Positions 45,834 to 54,684 of a stretch of 59,760 nucleotides of DNA are shown one piece after another. The stretch comes from Afipia sp. (lineage in GTDB: Bacteria; Pseudomonadota; Alphaproteobacteria; Rhizobiales; Xanthobacteraceae). The notes below the pieces were generated by a model. That model did not search any database and was not told the DNA's origin. It was given only the letters and a program-made list of their open reading frames with translations. The DNA lies in the NCBI GenBank assembly GCA_017474385.1, contig JAFVHU010000044.1, positions 1 through 59,760 of the forward strand. The letters run 5' to 3'. Position 1 is the stretch's first letter, and every line of letters begins with the position of its first letter. Made by a program: the position numbers and the translations under genes.

Positions 45834-48254
45834 ATGCGTCGGAACAGGTTCAATAAAATCAGATCGAAGAAGAGCCAGAAGCACGACATCGTCGTCGCGC
45901 TGCAGACCGAAGCCGCATTGCCTGCATCGTCGCCCTTCATCCGCGCGTCGGTGCGCAAGCCCGGACCTGCGATGCTCGGCCTCGCGTCGGTGATGATGGC
46001 GACCAACGCGATGGCGCAGGAAGCACTCCCGACCATCGACGTGCAGGAAACCGCAGGCAACGGCGGCGGCGGGTATCAGGCCTCCGCTCCGCAGGTTTCG
46101 CGCATTCCGACGCCGCTGCTCAACACGCCGCAGACGGTCAACGTCGTCACCCAGCAGGTGCTGCAAGAACAGCGCCTCACCAGCATGGAAGACGCGCTGC
46201 GCACGGTGCCGGGTATCACCTTCGCTGCGGGCGAGGGCGGCAATCAGGGCGACACCCCGATTATCCGTGGCTTCGCCGCGCGGGGCGATATCTTCCGCGA
46301 TGGCATCCGCGATCCAGGCTGGTACACGCGTGATCTGTTCAACACTGATCGTGTCGAAGTGTACAAAGGGCCATCGGCGTTCGCGTTCGGGCGCGGCTCG
46401 ACCGGCGGCGCGATCAACCTCGTCACCAAGCTGCCGACCGGTGTGCCTTATATCGAAGGCTTCGTCACCGGAACCACTGCGGGCGGCTATCGCACCGAAC
46501 TCGATGCCAGCGGCAAGAAGGACAACGTCTCCGGACGTATCGCCGCGATGTATCAGGACATGCCGACCCCGGGTCGCGACAATGTCGGCGTCAAGCGCTG
46601 GGGTGTCGCGCCGTCGATCAAGGTCGATCTGAATCCGGAAACGCGGGCGATCATCAGCTACATCTATCAGGGCGAGGAAAGCGTTCCGGATTACGGCGTG
46701 CCGTATCTTCCTGCCCCAGTGCGGAATTCAGCTGGTGCGCTGACAAGCCAGGGCTATTACGGCAACGGTCAGGCGACGCCGCCGATCCCGGTGCCGCGCA
46801 ATACGTGGTACGGCGTCAAGAGCGGTCCGCTGGCTGACATCGTGCGTACCGATACCCATATCGGTACGATCAAGGTCGAGCGCGACCTCGCGCCTGACCT
46901 CAAGATCAGCAACGCGACACGTTACGTCAGCAATGATCGCTTTGCGATCAACACTGCGCCGCGCTCGCTTGGCGATAACACAAACACTGCATTCGCGAAT
47001 CCGTTGCCAGCCGGTCAGTACAATTACCCGGTGGATCAGATGACCATCGGAAGGCAGCACTTCCAGATTGAGACCAACAATACGCTGCTGACGAACCAGA
47101 CCGACATCGGCGGCAAGTTCTACACAGGCTCGCTGCTGCATACATTCTCGGCCGGTTTTGAGGCGACTCGTGAAACTCGTTATCAGCAGCGCGCGCGGGG
47201 CGTCGGACCATCAGGAAGCGCCACCAATCTTTGTGAACCCACCCAGCCAGCTTGCCGGACAAGCGCTTATTATCCTGTCGATACGTCATTCGGCGGATTT
47301 TTTGGCGGCTGGAATACGTCGCTCTCGACGGAAGCCACCACGATCGCGGCCTACGCCTTCGATCAGATCAAGATCAACGAATACTTCGAGGTGCTCGGCT
47401 CAATCCGGCAAGACCACTACGTGGCTAAGTTCGGTGACCCGGGTAACGCAACGCCCGCCAATCGCGACCTGTCCCGTACTGACGATATGACAAGCTGGCG
47501 CGTCGGTGGTGTGTTCCATCCGACCAAGAATTCGAGCGTTTACGCAGCCTACGGCGTGTCTTTCAATCCATCGGCGGAGTTTGGCGTGCTCTCAAGTGCC
47601 CCGAACAGCACCGCGAATCTGCTGCTCGCACCGGAAAAGAACAACACCATCGAGGTTGGAGCCAAGGCAGATTTCCTCAACAACAAACTGAGCGTCACCG
47701 GCGCGATCTTCCGCATCGAGAAGACCAACCTGCGCATTCCTCTCAATCCGGAAGCTGCCAGTACCAATCAAGTGCTCGTCCTCGATGGTCTCGCCCGCGT
47801 CGATGGCGTCGAATTCGGCGTCGCAGGTGCGTTGACCGACAAGTGGCAGATTTTCGCAGGCTACAGTTATCTTCAGTCGGAAATCCTCAACACCACCAAC
47901 GGTGCTGAACGGGGCCGCGCTCTGCCCAGCACGCCGCATAACAATTTCAACCTGTGGACGTCCTATGCCGTCACGCCGGACCTCACCATCGGCGGCGGCG
48001 TGCAATATCAGGACGACGCGTTCGCGAACACAACCAACACGTCGTATGTGCCGTCGTTCTGGAAGTTTGACGCGATGGCGGCCTACAAGGTCACGCGAAA
48101 TTCGACGTTGCAGTTGAACGTCTACAATATCGGGGATGCGATGTACTATGCCCAGTACTACTCCGGTCACGCAGTGCCCGCCTCGGGGCGCTGGGCCTCG
48201 CTGACCTATCGCTACCGGTTCGAACCGCCGCCTGCCGCGGTCGTCGTCAAGTAA
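45834..48254 (+). CDS. TonB-dependent siderophore receptor (Fiu/FhuE type)
   Basis: From ATG 45834 (MRRNRFNKIRSKK) the protein is 806 residues; a GTG at 45798 could add 12. The signal peptide is unusually long, ending NAMAQ near 62. The TonB box is probably LPTIDVQE. The plug is typical: TPQTVNVVTQQVLQEQRLTS near 99 and GPSAFAFGRGSTGGAINLVT near 182. The barrel follows, with a Cys-containing loop (CEPTQPAC) and ends SLTYRYRFEPPPAAVVVK. The final tail after the aromatic Phe is odd; most barrels stop at Phe. It imports a ferric siderophore with ExbBD-TonB. Confidence 0.92.
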   Translation: MRRNRFNKIRSKKSQKHDIVVALQTEAALPASSPFIRASVRKPGPAMLGLASVMMATNAMAQEALPTIDVQETAGNGGGGYQASAPQVSRIPTPLLNTPQTVNVVTQQVLQEQRLTSMEDALRTVPGITFAAGEGGNQGDTPIIRGFAARGDIFRDGIRDPGWYTRDLFNTDRVEVYKGPSAFAFGRGSTGGAINLVTKLPTGVPYIEGFVTGTTAGGYRTELDASGKKDNVSGRIAAMYQDMPTPGRDNVGVKRWGVAPSIKVDLNPETRAIISYIYQGEESVPDYGVPYLPAPVRNSAGALTSQGYYGNGQATPPIPVPRNTWYGVKSGPLADIVRTDTHIGTIKVERDLAPDLKISNATRYVSNDRFAINTAPRSLGDNTNTAFANPLPAGQYNYPVDQMTIGRQHFQIETNNTLLTNQTDIGGKFYTGSLLHTFSAGFEATRETRYQQRARGVGPSGSATNLCEPTQPACRTSAYYPVDTSFGGFFGGWNTSLSTEATTIAAYAFDQIKINEYFEVLGSIRQDHYVAKFGDPGNATPANRDLSRTDDMTSWRVGGVFHPTKNSSVYAAYGVSFNPSAEFGVLSSAPNSTANLLLAPEKNNTIEVGAKADFLNNKLSVTGAIFRIEKTNLRIPLNPEAASTNQVLVLDGLARVDGVEFGVAGALTDKWQIFAGYSYLQSEILNTTNGAERGRALPSTPHNNFNLWTSYAVTPDLTIGGGVQYQDDAFANTTNTSYVPSFWKFDAMAAYKVTRNSTLQLNVYNIGDAMYYAQYYSGHAVPASGRWASLTYRYRFEPPPAAVVVK

Positions 48255-48281
48255 ACGGCGCATGCTGTTATGCCTGCAATG

Positions 48282-48313
48282 CGGCCGCCCGGTTCGGAGC
48301 GGCCGTTTGTTTT
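48282..48313 (+). terminator. terminator after the siderophore receptor
   Basis: CGGCCGC (48282-48288) pairs with GCGGCCG (48299-48305) around a 10-nt loop and is followed by TTTGTTTT, 28 bases after the receptor stop. It is a plausible intrinsic terminator before the piuC-like gene. Confidence 0.6.
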
Positions 48314-48396
48314 GCGGACGGCCGGTCCTCGCGAATGGGCTTGGACGAAACGTGTTTCGGCGCTAACGAAGTCGCGTCAATGAAGGAGCCGACGCC

Positions 48397-49077
48397 ATGA
48401 TGCTGCACATCCCAAATGTGCTGACGCCCGAGCAGGTCGCGCGCTGCAAGGAGGTCATGACCAGGGCCGCGTGGGTCGACGGAAATGTCACCGCCGGTCA
48501 TCAGTCGGGCAAGGTCAAGTTCAATCTGCAATTGCCTGAAGAATCCGCCGAGGCGCGCGAGCTGGGCGACATGGTGCGCGGCGCGCTGTCGCGTAACCCA
48601 CTGTTCATGTCGGCGGTGCTGCCGATGCAGATCTTTCCGCCGCTGTTCAATCGCTACGATGCCGGCATGACGTTCGGATCGCATATAGATAATGCGATCC
48701 GCACCCATCCGCAGCAGCCGATCCGTATCCGCACCGACGTGTCGACGACGCTGTTTATTTCATCGCCGGAGGACTACGACGGCGGCGAACTGGTTGTCGA
48801 AGACACCTACGGCAGCCACAGCGTCAAACTGCCTGCGGGCGACGCCATCATCTATCCCGCGACCAGCGTGCATCATGTGACGCCGATCACGCGCGGCTCG
48901 CGCATCGCGTCATTCTTCTGGACCCAGAGCATGATCCGCGACGTCAGCCATCGCGCGATGCTGTTCGATCTCGACATGGCGATCATCCGGCTCAACCAGG
49001 ACGTGCCCAATCATCCGTCGATTGTGTCGTTGACGGGCTTCTATCACAACATGCTTCGGCAGTGGGCCGAGCTATAG
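48397..49077 (+). CDS. piuC: Fe(II)/2-oxoglutarate dioxygenase, PiuC/YbiX family
   Basis: The 226-residue protein starts [20 protein letters not shown], the PKHD hydroxylase pattern. Metal ligands are His96 and Asp98 (FGSHIDNA) and a later His in ATSVHHVTP (159-160); Arg169 in GSRIASFFW would bind 2-oxoglutarate. These enzymes sit beside siderophore receptors such as Fiu/PiuA, as here, and act in iron-limited growth. The substrate in the cell is not established. Confidence 0.9.
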   Translation: MMLHIPNVLTPEQVARCKEVMTRAAWVDGNVTAGHQSGKVKFNLQLPEESAEARELGDMVRGALSRNPLFMSAVLPMQIFPPLFNRYDAGMTFGSHIDNAIRTHPQQPIRIRTDVSTTLFISSPEDYDGGELVVEDTYGSHSVKLPAGDAIIYPATSVHHVTPITRGSRIASFFWTQSMIRDVSHRAMLFDLDMAIIRLNQDVPNHPSIVSLTGFYHNMLRQWAEL

Positions 49078-49099
49078 GGCCGCTACGCCGGCGTAGCTC

Positions 49100-50902
49100 T
49101 TAAGCCGACTTCGCCTGCGCCGCCATGAATGCGCGCCAGCCGCCGAACGAGGTGATGTCGCACGCGCCTTCGACCGCCGCGGCCTCGACCAGAAAGCCCT
49201 TCGCGGCGGAGCCGTCGGTGAGACGCACGGTGCCGATCGACAGCGGTGAGGGGATCGCGGCGACGAATGCGCCGAACGCCTTTGTCGGCAACGCCCACAC
49301 TTCGACAGCGATGGCCGCACCGGTGCCGGGGTCGACACGCAGCATGCCGGGCTTGGGCGGCACGGTGCCTTTCAGCGCATAGAGCTTGTAGTCTGGTGTG
49401 GTCGACGTCGTCTCGATCAGGCGTCCGCCGAGCGACAGCAGTTCGTGATTCAGCGCCATACCTGACAGATGTGCGCCGACCGCGACAATAGCCACCTCAT
49501 CCTTGCCCGGCTCCTTCGACACCGGTGTGAGCGGCGGTTGCGCCACGCCCTTCGCGCCAGCTTTGAGCTTCGTGTCGGCGTGAAACACGCGTCCGATACT
49601 GGCGAGTTGCGCGTCACGCCCCGCGGGCGCGAGCAGCGTGATGCCGAACGGAATGCCGTCCGCGCGCATCGCGGCAGGCACGGCGAGGCCGCACATGTCC
49701 AGCAGGTTGACGAAGTTGGTGTAGGTGCCGTTGCGGCTGTTCAGTTCGATGGGGTTCGCGAGCACTTGCTCGACCGTATAGGCGGTCGGTGCGGTCGGCA
49801 GCACCATCGCATCAATGGTCTCGAACGTCCTGCGGCTGATCTGCCGCATTGCCTCTAACTTGTAGAGCGCCGCGAACGTGTCGGCGGCGGTGATGTTTGC
49901 GCCCTTCAGCGTGATCTCGCGCGTGACCGGATGGACCGCATCGGGATTGGTCGCGAGCAGGTCGCGGATCACCAGATAGCGTTCCGCCACCCACGGGCCT
50001 TCATAGAGCAGCCGCGCGGTCTCGTAGAACGGCTCGAGATCGAATTCGACCGGTGTCGCGCCGAGCGCGATCAGCCGCGCCACTGCGGCGTCGTAACTTT
50101 TTTCCGAAACGGCATCGCCAAAGAACTTCAATTGTCCCTTGCGCGGGATGCCAATCCTGATGCCGGGCGGAAAGCCGGTCACGGGGCCGACAAAGCGGTC
50201 GCGCGAATAAGGGTCGGCAGCATCGTATCCGGCCATGACATTGAGCGCGATCATGGCATCGTCGACATTGAGCGAGAAAATCGAGACGCAGTCGAGCGTC
50301 CGGCACGCAGGCAGCACGCCGAAGGTCGACATCAGCCCGAGCGACGGTTTCAGGCCAACGATGTTGTTGAGCATCGCCGGCACGCGGCCCGAGCCCGCAG
50401 TGTCGGTGCCGAGCGACAGCGGCACAAGACCGGCGGAGACCGCAACTGCCGATCCCGAACTTGATCCACCGGGCACGAGGTCGCCGTTCACTGCGTTCTT
50501 CGGAATGCCGTAGGGCGAGCGCACACCGACCAGCCCTGTCGCGAACTGATCGAGATTGGTCTTGCCGATCACAATCGCGCCGGCGGCGCGCAGCCGCGCC
50601 ACGGTGTTGGCGTCCTGCGTGGGCCTATACGAGAACGCCGGGCAGGCGGCAGTGGTCGGAAGGCCTGCGACGTCGATGTTGTCCTTCACTGCAACGGGCA
50701 CCCCGTAGAGCGGCAGCGAGGTGTCGCCCTTCGCCGCGAGCGCTTCGGCTTCGGCAATCGCCTCGGCCTCGATGCGCAGGCTGATGAAGATCGCGGGATC
50801 GCCATAGTCGCGGATGCGCTGAAAGCTGCGTGCAACAGTCTTGGCAGGTGAAGTTATCCCTGCGCGATGCGCGGCGACGATTTCGGCAACAGTCTCGGTC
50901 AC
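49100..50902 (-). CDS. atzF: allophanate hydrolase-like amidase (AtzF family)
   Basis: The start chosen is GTG 50902 with AGGAAG eight bases upstream, giving 600 residues. The amidase-signature triad is complete: Lys73 (AVKDNID), cis-Ser in GGSSSGSAV near 148, nucleophile Ser171 in GTDTAGSGR. The C-terminal domain (after about 470: VGAHLSGMALNHELLSLGGR) is typical of the allophanate hydrolase family, which releases ammonia and CO2 from allophanate. Urea carboxylase is not present, so a related ureido substrate is possible. It runs away from the fcs gene. Confidence 0.82.
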   Translation of the reverse strand: MTETVAEIVAAHRAGITSPAKTVARSFQRIRDYGDPAIFISLRIEAEAIAEAEALAAKGDTSLPLYGVPVAVKDNIDVAGLPTTAACPAFSYRPTQDANTVARLRAAGAIVIGKTNLDQFATGLVGVRSPYGIPKNAVNGDLVPGGSSSGSAVAVSAGLVPLSLGTDTAGSGRVPAMLNNIVGLKPSLGLMSTFGVLPACRTLDCVSIFSLNVDDAMIALNVMAGYDAADPYSRDRFVGPVTGFPPGIRIGIPRKGQLKFFGDAVSEKSYDAAVARLIALGATPVEFDLEPFYETARLLYEGPWVAERYLVIRDLLATNPDAVHPVTREITLKGANITAADTFAALYKLEAMRQISRRTFETIDAMVLPTAPTAYTVEQVLANPIELNSRNGTYTNFVNLLDMCGLAVPAAMRADGIPFGITLLAPAGRDAQLASIGRVFHADTKLKAGAKGVAQPPLTPVSKEPGKDEVAIVAVGAHLSGMALNHELLSLGGRLIETTSTTPDYKLYALKGTVPPKPGMLRVDPGTGAAIAVEVWALPTKAFGAFVAAIPSPLSIGTVRLTDGSAAKGFLVEAAAVEGACDITSFGGWRAFMAAQAKSA

Positions 50903-51187
50903 AAATCGCTTCCTGTCGTTTTGGTTGGAGATTCCGCCGGCTCGGCCGCGAGCAAATTTTTGATTGGCAGCATCGCCGTCACCCCATTTGTCGGTCTCAA
51001 CGAAGCAAGCGGTGTGCCATTGTGTACAAGGCGCGAGGCAGCCGCGGGGATGACCGATTGCCGATCTGAAACAACAGGTTGATGCGAACTGACCGGACCC
51101 CTTGGGTGGCGAAAACAATGTGCGGGCCATTCCGGCAGACTAAATTTTAGGCGGCATGCTGCCGCAGCCGCAGAGCGCTGACGGCGA
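50903..51187. other. non-coding interval between atzF and fcs
   Basis: This part of the 455-bp divergent gap holds no reading frame with a credible start and no similarity that I recognise. It contains only short upstream extensions of the neighbouring frames; promoter-like elements begin at 51188 (next entry). Confidence 0.5.
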
Positions 51188-51274
51188 TTGACACGTTCTA
51201 AACAATCTGCATTATATTGCATTAGTCGCCGAAGAGCGGCAGGAAGAACTGCATTATTATTCTAAAGCATGCAG
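51188..51274 (+). promoter_or_regulatory. fcs promoter with TGCA-N6-TGCA operator-like sites
   Basis: TTGACA at 51188-51193 is followed after 17 bases by ATTATA (51211-51216), a good sigma-70-type promoter. The -10 element is enclosed by TGCA-TTATAT-TGCA (51208-51221). The form TGCA-N6-TGCA is, from memory, the operator of BzdR, the paralogue of BoxR. Further down CTGCAT (51249-51254) and ATGCAG (51269-51274) form an inverted repeat around TTATTATTCTAAA (51254-51266). A repressor at the first site would block polymerase. boxR lies about 7.4 kb away. Confidence 0.6.
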
Positions 51275-51295
51275 TCGCCGAGGGGAGGGAAGCCA

Positions 51296-51361
51296 ATGCC
51301 TGCGTTCGCAGTACCTGCGGCGGAAGAAATGCCGGCTGGCGCGCTCCGGGCACAGCCATGA
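51296..51361 (+). CDS. 21-residue leader reading frame upstream of fcs
   Basis: GAGGGGAGGGA five bases before ATG 51296 is the best ribosome site in this region. The frame encodes MPAFAVPAAEEMPAGALRAQP and stops at TGA 51359-51361, overlapping the fcs ATG (ATGA). The fcs start itself has no clear ribosome site, so this leader may drive fcs translation by coupling. It could also be the true N terminus of fcs cut off by a frameshift. The peptide resembles no known family. Confidence 0.4.
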   Translation: MPAFAVPAAEEMPAGALRAQP

Positions 51362-53217
51362 CGGCGGCAGCCGCCCATCGTCAGGCCAGTGCGCAGGCGC
51401 TGTTCGCCAATCCGAATATCGTCGCCGAGCGCAAAGCCGATGGCAGCATCTGGTTGAAATCGGCCACGCCGTTGCAGCCGTTCGCGCGCTGTGTCGGCGA
51501 CTGGCTGGAGCAGTGGGCGCGCGACACGCCCGACAAAGTTTTCCTTGCGGAGCGCAGCAGCGCCGACGCGCCGTGGACCAAGCTGACCTATCGCGAAACG
51601 CTGCGCCGGGTGCGTGCCGCTGGCGCCTGGATTCTGGCGCAGGGCATGAGCACGGAACGTCCGCTCGCAATCCTGTCCGACAATTCGATCGACCATGCCG
51701 TGTTTATGCTGGCGGCGATGCATGTCGGCGTGCCGGCGGCGTCGGTGTCGCCGGCCTATTCGCTGGTGTCGAAGGATTTCGACAAGCTGAAAAGCATGAT
51801 CGCGCTGCTCGATCCCGGCGCGATCTATGTCTCCAGCGCGAAGACGTTTGCGCCGGCGCTCAACGCCATCGCGCCGTTGCACACCGCGATCGTGGTCGCC
51901 GGAGATCCGGATGGGTTCGACAACGCGATCGCGTTTTCGTCTCTGACCGCAGCGGCAGAAACGCCGGATGTCGCGCGCGCTTTCTCCGCCGTCGGTCACG
52001 ATACCATCGCGAAATTTCTGTTCACCTCGGGTTCGACCGGAACGCCGAAGGCCGTCATCAACACCCAGCGCATGCTGACGTCCAATCAGGCGGCGAAGAT
52101 TCAGACCTGGCCGTTTCTCGGCGAACCAAATCTCACCACGCTCGACTGGCTGCCATGGAGCCACACGTTCGGCGCCAATCACAACTTCAACTGCGTGCTG
52201 CGTAATGGCGGCACGCTGTACATCGACAGCGGCAAGCCCGCGCCCGGCCTGTTCGCGCTGTCGCTCGCCAATCTGTGCGATGTGATTCCGACGGTGTATT
52301 TCAACGTGCCGCGCGGTTACGACATGCTGATCGCAGCATTGCGCGAGGACGACGAGCTGCGCCGGCGCTTCTTCTCGCAGGTGAAGCTGTTGTTCTATGC
52401 AGGGGCAGCGCTGCCGCAGAATCTCTGGGAGGCGCTGGAGACTCTGTCGATCGCAACCGTCGGTCATGCCGTGCCGATGGTGTCGTCATGGGGCTCGACC
52501 GAGACTGCGCCGCTGGCGACCGACTGTCACTTTCAGGCGCCGCGCTCGGGTAATATCGGCGTGCCGATCCCCGGAACGGAAATCAAACTGGTGCCGGTAG
52601 GCGGCAAGCTCGAAGCGCGGGTGCGCGGCCCGAACGTGACCCCGGGATACTGGAAAGCGCCGGAGCAGACCGCGAAGGCGTTCGATGCGGACGGCTTCTA
52701 TCTGATGGGCGATGCGATGATCTTCGCCGACAGCGCGCGTCCTGAACTCGGATTGTTTTTCGACGGCCGCGTTGCCGAGGATTTCAAGCTCACCTCCGGT
52801 ACCTGGGTCAGTGTCGGCGCGCTGCGCATCGCCGGCATCGCCGCGCTTGCTCCGCTGGCGCAGGACATCGTGGTCAGCGGCCATGACGCCAATGAAGTGC
52901 GCTTCCTGGTGTTTCCAAACATTCCGGCCTGCCGCGCGCTGGCGAAATTGCCCGATGCCGATGTTGCGGAGGTGCTGCGTTCGCCCGCCGTTCGCGATGC
53001 GGCGGCGCAGGGGCTTGCACGCCTGAAAGCGAAGGGTGGCGGCTCCTCGAGCTTCGCCACCCGCGCATTGCTGCTGGCGGAGCTGCCGTCGGTCGACGGC
53101 GGCGAGATCACCGACAAGGGTTACATCAACCAGCGCGCGGTGCTGTCGCGCCGCGCCGCGGATCTCAAACGGCTCGATGACGATGGATGCGGCGACTGGA
53201 TCGGATGCCCGGCCTGA
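51358..53217 (+). CDS. fcs: feruloyl-CoA synthase
   Basis: The 619-residue ANL-superfamily ligase matches feruloyl/p-coumaroyl-CoA synthetases: VGDWLEQWARDTPDKVFLAE near 46, AMP P-loop KFLFTSGSTGTPKAV near 220, DWLPWSHTFGANHNF near 262, KLLFYAGAALPQNLWE near 344, SSWGSTETAPLAT near 377 and the late catalytic Lys in GGEITDKGYINQRAVL near 582. It activates hydroxycinnamic acids to CoA thioesters. It heads a run with a complete Liv-type transporter, which suggests uptake and activation of plant aromatics. Start ATG 51358 overlaps a small leader. Confidence 0.88.
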   Translation: MTAAAAHRQASAQALFANPNIVAERKADGSIWLKSATPLQPFARCVGDWLEQWARDTPDKVFLAERSSADAPWTKLTYRETLRRVRAAGAWILAQGMSTERPLAILSDNSIDHAVFMLAAMHVGVPAASVSPAYSLVSKDFDKLKSMIALLDPGAIYVSSAKTFAPALNAIAPLHTAIVVAGDPDGFDNAIAFSSLTAAAETPDVARAFSAVGHDTIAKFLFTSGSTGTPKAVINTQRMLTSNQAAKIQTWPFLGEPNLTTLDWLPWSHTFGANHNFNCVLRNGGTLYIDSGKPAPGLFALSLANLCDVIPTVYFNVPRGYDMLIAALREDDELRRRFFSQVKLLFYAGAALPQNLWEALETLSIATVGHAVPMVSSWGSTETAPLATDCHFQAPRSGNIGVPIPGTEIKLVPVGGKLEARVRGPNVTPGYWKAPEQTAKAFDADGFYLMGDAMIFADSARPELGLFFDGRVAEDFKLTSGTWVSVGALRIAGIAALAPLAQDIVVSGHDANEVRFLVFPNIPACRALAKLPDADVAEVLRSPAVRDAAAQGLARLKAKGGGSSSFATRALLLAELPSVDGGEITDKGYINQRAVLSRRAADLKRLDDDGCGDWIGCPA

Positions 53218-53300
53218 TGGGCACAAAAGGTCGATCTTGAAACCGGTGGGCCATGCATGCTGCAATCGGATTCAAACATAAAAACGAGAGGGAGACGCCA

Positions 53301-54500
53301 ATGTCAAAAATTCTGAAGGTGAGCCGCAGGACGCTGTTGTCCGGCGCGGCGGGAGCCGCGACGCTCGCCGTGACACCGCGCCTGTTCAGTCCCGCGATCG
53401 CGCAGAACGCGCCGCTGAAGGTCGGCCTGATGCTGCCCTATACCGGCACCTTCGCGAAGCTCGGCCAGTTCATCGATAACGGCTTTGAGCTTTACTATCA
53501 GCAGAAGGGCCTCAAGCTCGGCGGCCGCGAGGTGCAGTTCATCAAGGTGGACGACGAATCCAAGCCGGAAGCGGCGACCGACAACATGAACCGCCTCGTC
53601 GGACGCGAGAAGGTCGACGTTGTGGTCGGCACGGTGCATTCCGGCGTCGCCATGGCGATGGTCAAGGTGGCCCGCGACACCAAAACGATGCTCATCATTC
53701 CGAACGCAGGCGCCAACGACGCCACCGGCGCGCTGTGTGCGCCAAACGTGTTCCGCACCTCGTTCTCGAACTGGCAGGCGACGTTCCCCGCCGGCAAGGT
53801 GATGTTCGACGCGGGCATCAAGAATGTCGTCACCATCACCTGGCGCTACACCGCCGGCGCGGAAATGATCAGCGGCTTTTCGGAGAATTTCACCAAGTCC
53901 GGCGGCAAGATCGTCGAGGACCTGACGCTGCCATTCCCCGAGGTGGAATTCCAGGCGCTCATCACGCGCATCGCCACGTTGAAGCCCGACGCGGTGTTCT
54001 CGTTCTTCGCCGGCGGCGGCGCGGTGAAATTCGTCAAGGATTACGCGGCGGCGGGCCTCAACAAGACCATTCCGCTGTACGGCGCGGGCTTCCTCACCGA
54101 CGGCACCATTGCGGCACAGGGCGAGGCGGCCAACGGCATCAAGACCACGCTGCATTACGCCGACAATCTCGACAACCCGGCCAACCTCGCCTTCCTGAAA
54201 GCGTTCAAGGCCAAGACCGGCCTCGATGGCGATATCTATGCCGTGCAGGGCTATGACGCCGCGGCGTTGTTCGATATCGGTCTCACGGCGGTCGGCGGCG
54301 ATGCCAAGGCGCAGGACAAGATGATTGCGGCGATGGGCGCGGCGAAGATCGATTCCCCGCGCGGGCCGTTGTCGTTCAACAAGGCGCACAACCCGATCCA
54401 GAACATCTATCTGCGTGAGGTGCGCAACGGCCGCAACGAACTGGTCTCGATCGCGCAGGCCGCTGTCGACGACCCGGCGCGCGGCTGCAAGATGGCGTAA
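53301..54500 (+). CDS. aromatic-acid/amino acid ABC binding protein (LivK-like)
   Basis: From ATG 53301 (AGAGGGAGA upstream) the 399-residue protein has a twin-arginine signal (SRRTLLSGAAGAATLA, cleavage after AIAQN near 35) and the mature start LKVGLMLPYTGTFAKLGQFI. It ends with a Cys near the C terminus (ARGCKMA). It is the binding component of the transporter encoded at 54685-58036. With fcs upstream, the ligand is probably a hydroxycinnamate or other aryl acid, as with the CouP-type proteins of Rhodopseudomonas. Confidence 0.9.
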   Translation: MSKILKVSRRTLLSGAAGAATLAVTPRLFSPAIAQNAPLKVGLMLPYTGTFAKLGQFIDNGFELYYQQKGLKLGGREVQFIKVDDESKPEAATDNMNRLVGREKVDVVVGTVHSGVAMAMVKVARDTKTMLIIPNAGANDATGALCAPNVFRTSFSNWQATFPAGKVMFDAGIKNVVTITWRYTAGAEMISGFSENFTKSGGKIVEDLTLPFPEVEFQALITRIATLKPDAVFSFFAGGGAVKFVKDYAAAGLNKTIPLYGAGFLTDGTIAAQGEAANGIKTTLHYADNLDNPANLAFLKAFKAKTGLDGDIYAVQGYDAAALFDIGLTAVGGDAKAQDKMIAAMGAAKIDSPRGPLSFNKAHNPIQNIYLREVRNGRNELVSIAQAAVDDPARGCKMA

Positions 54501-54543
54501 GACAGCTTCCGACGTAGATAACCAGTTCGATCTACGCACGATG

Positions 54544-54628
54544 TGTCATGGCCGGGCTTGACCCGGCCATCCATCTAAAGAGAAAAGTTCGCCAAGGATG
54601 GATTGCCGGGTCAAGCCCGGCAATGACA
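54544..54628. repeat. double-hairpin repeat (REP-like), copy 1
   Basis: Two 30-base arms, 54544-54573 and 54599-54628, are inverted copies with four differences. Each arm is itself a hairpin (GGCCGGG...CCCGGCC on the left, TGCCGGG...CCCGGCA on the right). The differences come in pairs that keep each small hairpin paired. The repeat lies between the binding-protein gene and the first permease gene. Confidence 0.85.
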
Positions 54629-54684
54629 AGCTATTATTGTTGAAAGCCTCATGCCCTGATGATGACTATGCCGGGACTCTCGCA

